The notes: a model not told the origin generated them from the sequence alone. A stretch of 64,000 nt of DNA from Quillaja saponaria (GCA_029379385.1 CM055609.1:7502001-7566000); one strand, 5' to 3'; shown: positions 46,433-59,884, numbered from the stretch's first letter. Made by a program: numbers and translations.

Positions 46433-48045
46433 TCAGGAATGTGTGCCCCAAGCTGCCCAGTTGGCTTCGCTGCCAACACGTGGCATCTTCGAAATACTTG
46501 ATTGGACATCAACCTTGAAGTTGGCTCCACACATAATCCCCTCACTGTCAATCCTAGGCATTGCCTTCATCTTCCTTGTAGGATGCTCAAAGCTGGTCAG
46601 ACCATGTTGACTATGGAACATGCACCCTGCAATTTCATCCATTCAAAACATTAAAATGAGACTGCATCCATTGCAATACTTAAATCCCACAAAGAGCAAT
46701 GTCTATGTTTACTTTAAACTTTACAAAGCAGAAGTAAATCCATTCAGATGTGACTAGAACCAGTGACTCTCAATGAAGAAAAAACTACAGACAGTAGAAG
46801 TCAAACTAGTGAACATTCATTTACATTCTTATTTGTTTTGTAGCAAGAACACAAACATAATCTACATACCAGTGGGAAATGGTGAAAAGGATTTAGCACA
46901 ACTTGCTTTTATGACCTCCAAGTTTTCAGAAATAACCACAGAACCATCAGCTGCAATTCCCCAGAAGAGCCTGACGCCTTCATTGGCACCCTATTCAGCA
47001 TATAGCAAAACCATAAGCAAATGAATGTATAGAAAACAAGTAGAACATCCTATACATTGTACAATCAAGCATCTTTGTTTTCTGTTTTGTTTTCAATAAT
47101 GTGACAATCATACATGTTTTACTTTTGATCTGCAAAGAGGGCTTACCAGTGCAGCAAAAACTTTTCCAGCCTTGCTATCATAGATCACAAATCCAAAGCT
47201 TCCATCAAGATCCTTAAGGACCTGATCAGCTGGGTAAGGACCCCGGTCACGAAGGGTTCGGTAGGTTTCAATGACCAGTCCTCGTTGGTTCCCTTTGACA
47301 GGCCATACTGCCTATTAAGGCTGCACACATTGGTTAGGCTCCCCAGGAATATGCAGAATATGTCATCCAAACCTCAGAACAACCTGCAATTTAAATTTGT
47401 ATACTATTAGAAATAGAGATCCCATTCATGAAGCAACCCATGGAAGACATTCATAGATCTAACCAAATCTCAGACCCATTTTCAGAAAACACAATTTTGC
47501 CCTCGAACTTATTGCCCATTTGCCATATTTTAAATTCAATTATAGCAGGACAGATAACCATCATTTTCTTCTCTGATTCTCTCCTTATGTTCAATTTGGA
47601 ACAGGTCAGAAGAAAAAATAATAAGGAATAGGTCAATAAATACATGAGCACAATATAATTGTCAGATTTTCAATTACTTTGTCCCCCGCAGAGTAAGATC
47701 CAAATGAAAATTGAAAACCACAATGGTTGTTGGGACAATGGGATCTTTTGAAGTTCTGGAACCCCATCAAGATTTTTTCTTTTTTGCCATTTTTAGTCTT
47801 CCAAACCCTTTCGACACACAGGAATGCATATACCTGCTATGCACAGAATAGTGCTTCTCCGAAGCAGCATAAGCTAACAAAGCATCATTTCCAAAACACA
47901 CTGAAAAATAATTGGTGGGATTGGAAGACATGAAATTCTTCAAAATTTCATCAGGATGCTTAGGCTTTGTGGATGAATTCAAAGAAGCTGGACTATTCAA
48001 CTCCTGAGGTGGATTCACCAAACCATCCTTGAAGATTGCCAACAT
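46433..48045 (-). pseudogene. TSJT1/aluminium-induced-type protein (DUF3700, YGL and LRDR motifs), apparently disrupted
   Basis: Four exons on the minus strand: 48045-47834, 47383-47147, 46990-46870 and 46626-46433, joined by GT-AG introns. The product starts MLAIFKDGLVNPPQELNSPA and contains the family signatures DDIFCIFLGS, YGLSKGTNE, YRTLRDRGPYPADQV, LDGSFGFVIYDSKAG, GIAADGSVVIS, FEHPTRKMKAMPRIDSEG and MCGANFKVDV. These are glutamine-amidotransferase-like stress or dormancy proteins of unclear biochemistry. Two lesions break it. First, exon 2 reads R-L-F-TGA-G-L-D-D near 47374, where relatives have an ordinary residue, often Cys. Second, four bases are missing after GTNE (about 47260) relative to the family, shifting the frame until LVIETYRTLRDRG resumes. 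The intact length would be 255 residues; the exons here total 764 rather than 768 bases. Splice sites and the C-terminal exons are well kept, so loss looks recent. An assembly artefact would have to explain both changes. Confidence 0.8.
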
Positions 48046-50122
48046 GTTTATAGCTTCAAAATTTCTCCTTCCTTCTCTTCTCCAACAATGAAATAAAGAA
48101 AAAATTTCAAACAAAGAACAATACCCAACAAACCAATTAGCAGCAGAAACACAATGAAACCACTAATAGCCTTTGAAAATGAATACAGAAGAACATTGTG
48201 TTCTGCAAGGATACATATATACACACAAATACTCCCTTGAGAGAGAGACTGTGTATGACGTGGCTGTAATATCCAAACTGCTGGTGGAGACACGAAATTC
48301 TACGGTAGAAAGATTAGATTAAATTTTATAATTTTAAATAATTACCATTTTATTTAATGAATTTCTAAAAATTAAACAAAAAGATTTTTAGCTTATCCAT
48401 TTCATATTCTCTCTGACTACGATCCGAGTCAGCAACCTATTTTGTGTTGTTTTCTATTTTTAGAAGTTTGAGTTTGACTGTCGGACTGTCGGACTGTCTT
48501 GCACGTTGTTACATTATTTGCCTTTTTTGCCCCTTTTCTAAACAAGCGTGCCTCAATTACGGGTAAGTGGTGAACCATCGTACCAATTTTTATGTATCTA
48601 AATAATTTAATATATTATTAATTATAAAATTATAAAATAGAAAATAAATTTATTTTTATTCAAATTTTAATAAATTTATATGAAATTTGATCTGATTTAG
48701 TTCATTAATATGCCTATTATTTATACACATACTATCATTTCTTTTCTTTTTACATTATTATAAGTTGATAAAAAAATATATTAGTAGATTTCATTATAGC
48801 AATTTGTGATGATATGTCATGTAGGAGTATAATGTATTTCACAATTTGGAAGAAATTCAGGCACCAAATTTCTTTCGATTTACGTTGTTTTATTAAAATT
48901 GGCATATTGAATAAATCAACAAATTATGTATGCGATCCCTCTCATAATTAAAAGAAATTAATATTTTAAATAAGTTATATTATAAATTTAAACTCTTTAT
49001 AACTTTTACTAAGAATTCTTTTTTAAATATTTTTAATTGAAACATTTTGTATCACTCTTATTCTTTTTTATGTTTAATTTTTAAGTTTAAAATATTGATT
49101 AAGAAGAACAACTTTTAATAAATCTCATAATATAACATTTATGATATAATCATTATGTAAGAAAAAAATTTCAAAAAATTAATAAATTCTCATTATCTCC
49201 TTTCATATGTTTTATTTAAAATCTTAAAGAAAAAAAAAATCATAATCAATTTGTATTGATATTTTTTTTCATGACAACTAAAATAAATTTAATTTTAAAA
49301 GATAAAATTTAAATATTTTAATGAATTTTTATTCTTTTATTATGATTTATTAATTATTAATTTATTAATTTTATATTATATGATTTTAAAAAATTAATTT
49401 AATTAATATTTGAAACATAAATTTCAACATAAAAAATGAAAAAATGTTATAATATGTTTAAAATTTTAAATTTAAAACATATAATTTTTTATTTTTTTTT
49501 AAAGTATGACTTATATAAGAAATATAAATTTATAATAAAATTTATTTAGAATGGTAAAAAAAAATTATGACTTCTGTTTATTTTATTTTTTTTAACAATT
49601 AATTTGTGAATCTTAGTGATATCCATAGATATCCATATTTTTTGCAAAAGACTGACGTACACAAAACAAATACTTTTACTAACGAAGCTTCCTTTTATGT
49701 ATACTTTTATCAAGGAAGCTTCCTTTTGTTAAAATGTAAACAACGATTTGCATATAGACAAAAGTAACGATGATCATAAACAACTTGGATTTTGGATCCT
49801 TGAAGTGTTGTGGAAGAAAGAAGAAGATACACCGTTCTTTCCCTTAAAGTGTATCTAATTCCAAAAAAAAAAAAAAAAAATCAAATTTTGAACAACAATT
49901 CTACTTGAATTTGTCCCTCTTACACACAAACAAACTATATTCCAACTAGAACAGCGAAGGATCTTAGATCCGTAACTTAGATTGTGAGTAGTATTTTGAA
50001 ATGTTCTTGTAAATAAAGTTCTTAACCTGACTACAATTTCTCAAAAGGGGTAGTTTTGTAAGAGTGAGCTACCTACCAATAATTAATGAGACTACAAGGG
50101 GGAAACAATTGTGTTTATTATC
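48046..50122. other. AT-rich intergenic DNA
   Basis: The first ~250 bases upstream of 48045 probably hold the leader and promoter of the TSJT1-type gene, with a CT/GA-rich stretch near 48236-48250. Beyond 48300 the DNA is highly AT-rich, with an A19-type run near 49863-49881 and two GAAGCTTCCTTTT words near 49685 and 49716. No gene was recognised. Confidence 0.5.
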
Positions 50123-53100
50123 TCATGCACCATAATCCCCACAGTGATATTTTTCTTCTTCATAATAAACTGCATTTACTATATTACCCCCAAATTTCCT
50201 ACCATGTAGGGCATTCCTTGCATTGGAAGAACTAGCAATATCTGCATACTCCAAGAACACCTGCAAATGAACCCAACAAAGCTATTAAACCCACAAAGAT
50301 ATCAAGTTAAACAAGAAGCCTCTGCAAAGCATCACCAAGTGATCATAACAAGATAGATAAAGTATTTAACATATCGGGAATAAATGAGACGCCCCCATGA
50401 ACAAATGTTTTTCATCCTCACGGTACATAAATGCGTCTAACATTTTCTCACATTTAAAAGATGGTAAACAAATTGTTCAGAGTGCCAGACTGCTAGGGAC
50501 AGGCAGAAACCTAGAATTCAAACATGAGAAAGTTTAAACACATACCTTTCCAACACCTGGGATCTGCTCCCCATTTTGATTTGACCGTGGAATTACAACA
50601 TTCACTAGAGCCCCTAATCAGTACAATCAAGTAAAACAAAGTTTTCAGGTAGAAGTCCTTGGCAGTCCGCTAGGCCACTTTTAATAGTGCAACTATGTGT
50701 TTTCTTTTGCGATTAAGTAATAAAACATACTACTTTATACTGGAATGTAACAATTACTAGGTTTAATATCTTCTGAAGTTTAGTAATCTCATCCTACTAA
50801 TAATTATGACTCACTAATCAGAGCAACAGTATAGACGTAACACAACTCGAAGAAGAACTCTAGACAACAAACTAGCAACAACAAAAAAATGATAAAAATG
50901 CATACCAAATTTGCTGCATTCATCCCGCATGTCTTCTAATATTTCTTCATACTCTTCATCATCCCTCAGTTCGTCAACAGTGATAGCCTTTACAGGATCC
51001 AGGTGGAAGAGGGGAAGGAAAATATTACAAATCAGTTAAACACATCCGGTAATAACTAGGATTCAACACATCCAAAGATAAATAAAATCACAGATTATGA
51101 AGAGGAATACCAATACTCAACAATCTAAGGGTAATCTCACATAAAACATTCTGTAATAACAAACACAGTTGATATAAATAGGAACGCCAGACGACCTCAG
51201 TCAAACATAAAACTTTAGTTGCAGTTTCCTCGTTCATTATTGGTGCTCTTTCCACTGCACCACCTGCTTGCAAGACTACTTTCTGTTGACAGAGAAAAAT
51301 GAGTTTTTAAAGATGCTAATACATGAGGTAAAATAGAATAAAGAGGAGGCAGACATAAGTGTCTTCACCTGGATAGCTATATGCTGCTGTGCCTGTGCTA
51401 AGATATTTTCCTGTTCTGTTTTAGACTGCCCGCTGCCAAAAATTGCATTAACACAAAACTTAATCAGTGGAAAATATCAGATAGAGGATTGAAGACCTAA
51501 CGTTTCATTAAGACAAATGGTGCATGTACTGCATGGGTGGTTGATAAACCAAAAAAGAACACATCAGATCTGAGTTTTAACATCCTTAATTATATTCATA
51601 TCATGAAAATTGACACTCGAGGATAAACCAAATAAAAATACAGAAGCCTCAGTACATTACAGACTTTAAAACTAGAATGTGACACCAATAGATAGCATGT
51701 AGGTTAACTTCTCATTGTGGTTCTTCCTGCTAAACAGAGGTTTCTTTATCAAAGGAATGTTTAGAACCTAGGTTGCGTAGACACCTTCAGGAGGTATGCC
51801 ATCATGTTTGACTCACAATCAAACACATTAAGACACAAGCTTGACAGTCAAACACGTCCTTCTCACCAAAAGTACATTCTGAAACTTTCAAGTGTTCAAT
51901 ACACTATATATCTATCTACGTATATCCTTCATTATTAGCCAACCAAGTATTCACCTTAACTTAATTTCAACAAACTATGACAACTTGTAGATACTCCAAT
52001 CTCATTTAAATTAAGGAATCAAACCTAGCTGTAGCACGCCGTACGGTTAGCGTTTTATCACCCATTTTTAGGCCATTAAGAGCAGCACAAGCCATGTCCG
52101 TTACTGCTGGGTCCTGAGAGTTGTACATCAACTGATCAGTTATAAGAAGAAATATCTTACTAAAGTATAAAGACAAGCATTCTTATGCAAATAAAGAAGG
52201 GCTACAACCTGTATGAAACTTCTATCATATAAAATAAGTCATAAAGCAACAGCAATCCAAGTAAAGATCTAAAGATTCTACATCTGAACTTTCTTTACCT
52301 GATAGACGCAGAAACCATATCCTTTAGAATTTCCTGTATCTTTATCCCTAACAAGGTCAAAACCACGGAGCGGTCTGCAATAGGCCAAGTGTATGATCAA
52401 AATATTGATTTATGAGTTTTATTTTTGTAAAGTAAATTCTCAGGAAAAAAGAAAAAAGTGAAGATAAAAATAAAGATAAGCACCACAAAATACTAAAACA
52501 CAAGAACTTAGGAAAATGGAAAAAGAACATTTATGAAATTCCCATACCCAAAAGCTTGGAGCAATTCTCTTATTTGTGGTTCAGTAAAGTAGTATGGTAG
52601 CCCACCCACAAAGACACGGTCAGGTCCTTCTGTTCCCACAATTGCGCTGTCAATCAAGCCCAGAAAGGTCATACCAGAATAATGATACATTTCAATCATG
52701 CCACACAAGTATTTGTATTGTAAATACAAAGAGAATTTAAGTAGAATTTTACACTGACAACAGACAGGGCAACTTACCCTGCAGCAAGCCCAACAGCAGC
52801 TAAGTTAAGGTGTGGACTTGGTTGGCTAGGACCAAGTGCTGCAGCCAATGCAGGGTTGTAATCTGTAGGCCTGCGAACCCTAACAGCAACCCCCTAGTAA
52901 GATCACAAGAAGTATGTCAATAACTAGTGTTAAAAGCATTTAAGTGTTCATCTCTTTAGAAACCAACAACTTTTTTAATTGCACAGGCTGCAAATTTTAT
53001 GAAGCAAACAGAAAATTATAAATCTCCTAAACTTTATCAGTTCAAAATCGACAAAACTCATTTTTTTTGCAAACTTAAGAGACTCAAGCCCAACTGCGAG

Positions 53101-56100
53101 ACAATAAGAAGCAACAAAGCGAGTAGTACAAGGTGCAAAACCTGTTATCAAGAAGGCTGCATCCATACGGCCTAAGAAAATGTATATTAAGAAGCTTATT
53201 TTCCAACTGTCTAATATTTAAGTGAATGCATCAGTGTTTTAATTCTCAAGGAACTTTAAAACAACATATAATTTTGACCACACTCAGAGCATGAATTAGG
53301 GTTTGGGGACAGCCACTTAAATCATAATAACCAAATTATAAATCAAAACTAACACATACTCCTCAAAACATTAACAAAGTACACCTTGTAGCAACCCCAA
53401 GTTGAGAAAATAAGCATATTAACTGTAGACACTATTATGTTAGCCATATCATATAGACAAATACCACCATCTTAAGAACAGAAACTGGCAGATTCAATTT
53501 CGAGTGAGTTGCAAGTTCAACATCCTTTGTGGATTATCAGATTGATCAAATTTATAAAGGATAAAAGCTCCTTCAGTAAGCCACATACCTTGACTGAAAG
53601 ATTCCAGAGATTTCAAGCACTTATTCATGATGAAGGAGATGATGGGTTAATAATATGAGCAATAACATGCTTCTCACTTCTATTTTATTTTTTTGTCATT
53701 TTATCTTCCATGCATGAGGAAGTTGGAATGACCAGCAACATTGTATATCAAGCAATTCGAAGGGGCATTCAATAACTATGAGTGACCAAATCTCAAGCCT
53801 GACTGGTTGAGCACAGGGCTCATATTGCTTACTATTTTAAATATAAATCTTTTATTCTTCTTTTACAGGAAAATTACTAATGTCATTCACATTCTCATTT
53901 TCCTCAACTTAAGACTCAAAAACATTAAATAACACTCCTCCAAACATTAGAATTTAAAAGAAAGAGAATATAGAATATTTTTTTAGATTAACATGCCTCA
54001 AATATAATTCCATCTAATGCCATTGCATTACTAGCTTCTTCAACAGTTCTCATCTCCACGAATGCAAATTTCTTCTCATGATTAATATAGACATTGACAA
54101 CAGCATCACCTACAAATTCCATTAGAGTTAGCACTCTAACCAAGTAAAATCTTATGAGAAATATATAGACAACACAAAAATAAGGTTATTTCCAAATCAA
54201 CAATAGAAATGCATGCATTCTGGGGACTTTATAACTAATTTCATTACCTGCACCAGCAGAATTTCCTCCAATTGCAGTCATGACGTGGCTAAAGAATGTT
54301 GCAATTGCCTGTTCCAATTGTACAAGGCATTCAACAGCTTTCAAAAATGTAAAAGGATCATTTAAGCTAAGTCAGTTGCAATAGTTGAACCAAAGGTACT
54401 AGTTCATATCAAACATCTACCAAAACACTGATTTTGCAAAGCATAAAGCTGCCTGCAGCTCATAACATGATACCAGATTCACTCCATAAAACCTTTAGCG
54501 GGATCAGCGCACTTTCTTTTATCCATAGCATCCATTCCGCCAGAATTTCAAACGGACATAAAGTTATTGTCTTATGGCCCAAAGAATTATCCAAGGAAAC
54601 ACATTTCACTCGGTGCTCACAGGAGAAACTGTTCGCTTCCTCTGTATTTTATGTGCAATGATATTTCGATTGAAAGACCACAGAAATCACATGCACTTCA
54701 TTTTTGTTAATATATGAAATAAGAAATGGCACAAGTTAAAGGACATTTTAGAAATAGAACTTTCCAATCATGGATAAAAAGACATTCTGCTAATAAAGGA
54801 TGAAATATATTCTTGTAAGAAGCATGATTTAAGTGCTACTTTTTATTGGAAAATAATAATAAACCTAGTAAAATTATAGAAAACCGGTAAGTCCTCTATT
54901 AGATACCAATTCCCAATAAATTCTCCCCTATATTAGTCCTCCTGTATGTACAATGCACTCTGAATTCCAATAAAACAGCTGTGGTCCTACTGATTCTTCC
55001 ACCATCTTGTTTTCCATTACCCAACATCTCAATCATCAATTACATGGAGATATTTTAGAGGATCCAAGAAGGTGTATTAGTACATTGAAATTTTCATTCA
55101 AACTAGTAAGATAAAGGAAGGAAGATGGCTATACAATTCTCCTCTATTTTCTTGCACATGAAAATGTATATATTTGTTGAAATGAATGACAAAATATACA
55201 AGAAAAAATAGAATACGAAATCAGGAGATACATAGGAAGGTTGAGGTTGCACACATTGAAGACAAAATGAGAGAGAACGGCTTACAGTGGTTTGGACATA
55301 TCCAACGTGGAGTACTAGATGTCGTAGTTAGGAGAAGTGACTTGGTGCAGGTAGAAATGAGTTAGGAGTTAGACAGTATAAAGGGAGCCCAAGAATTACA
55401 TGGAGAGAAGTCCTCGAGCATGATATAATTGATCTGGATGTTACTGAAAATGATGTCTTGGAATGATGTGAATGAAAGAAAAGGATTCATGTATCGGACT
55501 CCAACTAGTTTGAGATTTAAGGCTTAGTACTAAAAAAAATTTTAAGTTTAGGATTTAAGGAATCATGTATACATTTGAAATGTTTCTAGGCAATTAGAAC
55601 TAAAAAAAAAAAATTGTCCAAGAACATATGAATAGCAGAACCCATAAAAAAAGTATTCAAATTCAGAAATGCAAGTGGCACCTAAACTTCATTTGGTTAG
55701 CCAAATAATACAGCAGATACTTAGGGACAGAATCAGCTTTTTTGCTTCATGGTGTTCTTGTGAAGGTTTCTTCAGAGAAATGTAACTAAAGGCCCTGTTC
55801 TTATTCATGTTTAACTTCAGTTTCTTTTTTTCCACATTTCGCCTTGAGGATTCCTTATCCTCCTTCCTGTATTGTACCTTCTATCTTCTCTTACCAAAAT
55901 TTCTTTTATATTAAAGAAAGGGAAAAGATGTGCCATCATTACTTTTTTTAAGATAACAAATAATAGAGATAAAGAGGGAGGACAGAGAGAGAAATACACA
56001 CACAGAACCTGCTCATTAGCCATGGGAGGAAGCCCACCAACATACACTCTTCGAGCATGCCTTGTAGCCTGTAGGAGAATCACAAAAATAATTCCCATTA

Positions 56101-59100
56101 CATGTAAGCAAATGTATGTAAATACACACACGAGTATGTATTAAGATGAGATTCAGAACCTGCTGTGTCATAGCTTGAACTGGCATTAGAGAAAATCCTC
56201 CAACCTGCAACATATCAAAACCAATATAGTTGGGCATGGAAATGAAAAACATACAAAATGATATAGTGACGTGATAACTCATGAAAAACTTGAACCTGTG
56301 ATATCCCAAATGGTGACAGATTTTGTATAGTTGCTGGCGCAGATTCAGCTGCACCCAGCATTTGACCTACATTATTAATTTAAAGGTAACAAGTAAATAC
56401 AGAAAAGTAAGTTATAAAGCCAAAATGTACATCATTTTTGCAAATGGCAAAAAGATCTAAGTAGACAACCAAAAAGCCTTGAAGTATCCATCTCACATAA
56501 ATAAAGCTAAATAAGGAGAAACACCTATATCATACCTAAGATATAGTAGCATCAAACTATAAAGTTAGAAATGAATTCCTTCACGGTAGGTGGAAGGGAA
56601 ATATTTGGTAAGTCTACCAAATGGCAACTGTTGCCGACTGAAGGCGAACAAGATCCAGCTAATCAGTGCATTGGTTCTCCATCGAACATAAAATCAACAG
56701 GCTGCACGCTGATGGGTAGCACGGTGGGACATGTTGCCCAATATTGCCTTCTTAACCAATCATAAACACAAACCACAAACAGAAAACCACACACAACAGC
56801 CAAACAACACAACAATGGTTCTCAGTTTCCGAAGTAAACCGTTATATAAAAAATATTGAATAAATGCTAACAGGAACACAATTATTTAGTTTAACAACTC
56901 TTGCAAACTGAATATGCATGGCTGAATACAGAAAGAAGGTGGTAAGAAACAGTTTTGCAAGAACTTATACATCTCTGAAATTAAGAAGTAGGTCCAAACC
57001 TGGAACAGCAGCACCAGGCATCACAGGCACAGCAGGTGGTGCCATATCAAAACCACTATTCCGTTTGCTGTTCACGTGAATAAATTGCAAGAAGATAGGA
57101 TTAATACCGAAATTTAAATGCAGAAATTCAAAGGCAGAAGCTTTGTTTTGATTTTGTCAAATTTAAAAAAGGAAATGATATTTGATGATATATTTTCAAC
57201 AATAGAACATAAAAAAGAAAAAAGGTAACCCACCAGTCACAGCAAAAAGAGTAGAAACAAGAAAGGAAGAAGAATAAATTAAGTTAATAAAATCTGGGCA
57301 ACTGATGAGCCTAAGTTAGGCTCCTAACTTGTCAAAACCAATTCATTGTTATAAGTTGCTTACCCTTACAAATAGTAGTTCCAATAAAAATATCCTTTTA
57401 CAAATTATAATGTTGAAACACGAGCTTTTTATCCTCAGTAGAGGGCAAACAATATTTGCAGGTATATGTGTACAAGAGAACATCAACAGCAAAGTACATT
57501 ATCACATTTTCTTTGGTCAGCACAAGAAAAGTTAATTTAGTTGATTAAAATTTATTCTGAATGGAAATTACAAGATGGAAAAGTAATACACCAAGACTGG
57601 GGAAGAGAGCAAAAAGTACAATTTTTGGCAGGACACAAAGGCCCCTTGTGCAGAATAATCAGAATGCCAGGATTAGGTTGTATGTCAATCATTGATTACT
57701 TAATACAAAAACACAATCATTTGTTGTGCTCTATACGTTGCCCTTTATTTGTAACAACTTTGACAACAAAAGACAGTTTCATTAAGCAATCTTAGACTCT
57801 GTTTTCTCCCTTTTCAGCCACTTGAAAGAGGAGACTACAAACTTAAATTAAATTGATGACGCTAATTAGAAATCTAATACTTATTTAACATTGTTACATT
57901 AAGTTGGATGGGAAAAATTTGAATATATATGAGTTAAGTCAACATGAAAAGAGATAAAAGAAAGAAATTTGATTTATATATATACACAAGAAAAATTATT
58001 GACAGTTTTTTTTTAGTGAACAACAGAGCCAAAGTGCAGTATACTACACATTGACAACTCAATAAATTGGGATATAGATCAAGCCCAAGAAAAAACCAAT
58101 GGGAAATACAAACTCAACGTGTAGATACCTCTTCGAACGAGAAGGGGATCGGGAGCGTGATCTAGACTGCTTCTCCGATCTATAAGTTGAATGGGAATGT
58201 GATCTATGTCTATGCCTCCTTTCTCTATCCCGGTCATTATCACGGTGCCTATGAAAGGAGAAAAATAATGTTAATTATTTAAGGTACAGATGGATATATT
58301 GATGAAATCAATACTTCTGTTGCGCATATACATAAGTTGCTTTAAAAAAATAGGAAAGAGGGCAAATGAGAATGGTGAAGAATGTAATGTAACCTGTCAT
58401 TATCACTTTGGTGGAGATCATAATTATCATGTCTTTCCCTTCCTCTGCAGTCTCTCAGACCTCCATCCTTATAGTCCTTGCGGTGGCGGTCATGATAAAA
58501 TTCCCTCTCTCCATCTTGCTTTCTGGTCCTTGACCTCTCATGATCAGGCCCACGAGAATTTTGCTGAGGTGATTCAACATTTGTCAGGCACTTGACCCAC
58601 ATAAGCAATTCAAATACCTGAATACTAAGGGCAAAAACTATATCCATTTCATTGAGTAAGCTGCCTAAACCGAAAAGGATGTAAATTCCATGAACTTGAG
58701 GAACCAAAGTAGACCATCCTAAGCCATAACTATCTCATTGTTATATTATACCGCAAACCACCACCCTATAAAGTTTGTTTCCCTTGGACTTTTTTTTTTA
58801 ATATTCTTCCTTTTCATAGATTTTCAATTTTCTTTTTGGTAATAAGGACCTTTTTGTACATCTAATTACATAAAGTCCAACAATCATTATTGTCTTTCAA
58901 CAAGATACATATCTAAACTACTTTTGGGAGTGTTTCAAAGAGAATAGGGACACATTTAAACTGCATGACGACCCAAGGACCAGGAAGCCAGAGATATAAA
59001 TCAAAACACTTCTTTTTTCTTATCAAATAATTTTCATCATAAGAATCAGAAATAAAATTCGAAATGATAAGTAGATGCAGATATCCAACTATACTTAACT

Positions 59101-59556
59101 TAACAGTATAACAATTTGCTCAACATAATAATAAATAAGCCCATAAACAATACAAATTACAGTAAGTCAGTAACTACGTTGAGCCATATTTAAGGACACA
59201 ATACAAATCAAACCCCAAATGTGATCAAACATAAGATAATTCATCGATTCCAATCCCATTTTCACTCCATTTCTTTCATTTTCAGCTCAACCAAACATAC
59301 CCCCAACTCAAATTGATCCTGATCAGAATCAAATGATTCAAATCCAAAAATCTAAAAATCGACCCATATAATTCTAATCTCTGATGCACACATAAGTAAT
59401 GGTCCAGAACTAAATTAAGATACACATCCTGACCTTCTGACTCAAGTCACGGTCACTGTAGTCACCATGAGGAGAAGAACCGTGATCGCCTTTTTTGTTC
59501 GGAAGAGAAGCGTAATTTTCAGTATTACCATCGTATAGATTATCGTAATCAGACAT
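50123..59556 (-). CDS. U2AF65: Splicing factor U2AF large subunit (U2AF65)
   Basis: Eighteen exons on the minus strand: 59556-59434, 58563-58394, 58248-58129, 57067-57000, 56366-56296, 56204-56160, 56068-56009, 54308-54248, 54109-53997, 52893-52778, 52646-52548, 52374-52299, 52113-52025, 51432-51369, 51282-51196, 50987-50906, 50613-50546 and 50260-50123. They total 1650 bases, a 549-residue protein. It binds the polypyrimidine tract and recruits U2 snRNP in the nucleus. Residues ~42-137 form an RS-like Arg/Ser/Asp/His-rich domain. SKRNSGFDMAPP follows at the place of the U2AF35-binding ligand motif, with Phe where the human protein has Trp. RRM1 spans about 203-285 (RRVYVGGLPP, KKFAFVEMR), RRM2 about 320-401 (DRVFVGGLPYYF, KGYGFCVYQ) and the UHM about 445-549, including GRKFGGN as the R-x-F loop. 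All introns are GT-AG except intron 9, which uses a GC donor. Intron 7 carries a LINE fragment. Confidence 0.95.
53996..53997 (-). other. GC 5' splice site of U2AF65 intron 9
   Basis: On the minus strand exon 9 ends GGAATTATATTTGAG and the intron begins GCATGTTA. The intron ends ...TTACTAG before GGGGTTGCTG at 52893. The reading frame (LDGIIFE|GVAVRVRRP) fits only this junction, so this is a GC-AG intron of the usual AG|GCAxGT type. Confidence 0.8.
55200..55545 (+). mobile_element. RTE-type LINE 3' fragment in U2AF65 intron 7 (antisense)
   Basis: The plus-strand sequence resembles the fragment at 32210-32515, including equivalents of MRENxLxWFGHIQR, a D-VVRRSDLVQV-like stretch and the terminal CGGACTCCAACTAGTTTGAG wording. 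It is 5'-truncated, has stops, and lies antisense to U2AF65. Confidence 0.75.
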
Positions 59557-59884
59557 TGCAGCTATGAAAACTGGAAACCCTAACCCTAATTAAATTGCCG
59601 AAATAGAGCGCCAATTTGGGACCAAGTTCCTTTCGGTACTGGATTTTGTAACTTCTGTTTCTACCGCGAAAAGAAAAAGGAAATACAAGGGAAAAACAGA
59701 AAGGGCAAGTGAAGTAAAAAAAAAATATAATAAAAATAAAAATAAAAGAATACTGGGCTTACGGTTTTCTACTGGTATAGATAGTGGGCCTGTTTTCCAA
59801 TCCATTGGGTTAAGGAAGTAAGAGTATAAATCCGCCTTTAAAGGAAAGACTATGCAAAAGGCCTAAATGAGTCGATTATAACAT
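59557..59884 (-). promoter_or_regulatory. Upstream region of U2AF65
   Basis: This is the short stretch between the U2AF65 start codon and the transposon-derived DNA. A CCCTAACCCTAAT telomere-like motif sits at about 59578-59590, just upstream of the ATG. In plant promoters this telo-box word is common in genes for translation and RNA processing. Confidence 0.45.

Noticed and set aside
47372..47377. TGA at a position where TSJT1/AILP relatives often have Cys, suggesting a selenocysteine codon
   Set aside because: Land plants are not known to have selenocysteine insertion machinery, and the same gene has a separate 4-base deletion, so simple loss of function is the better reading.
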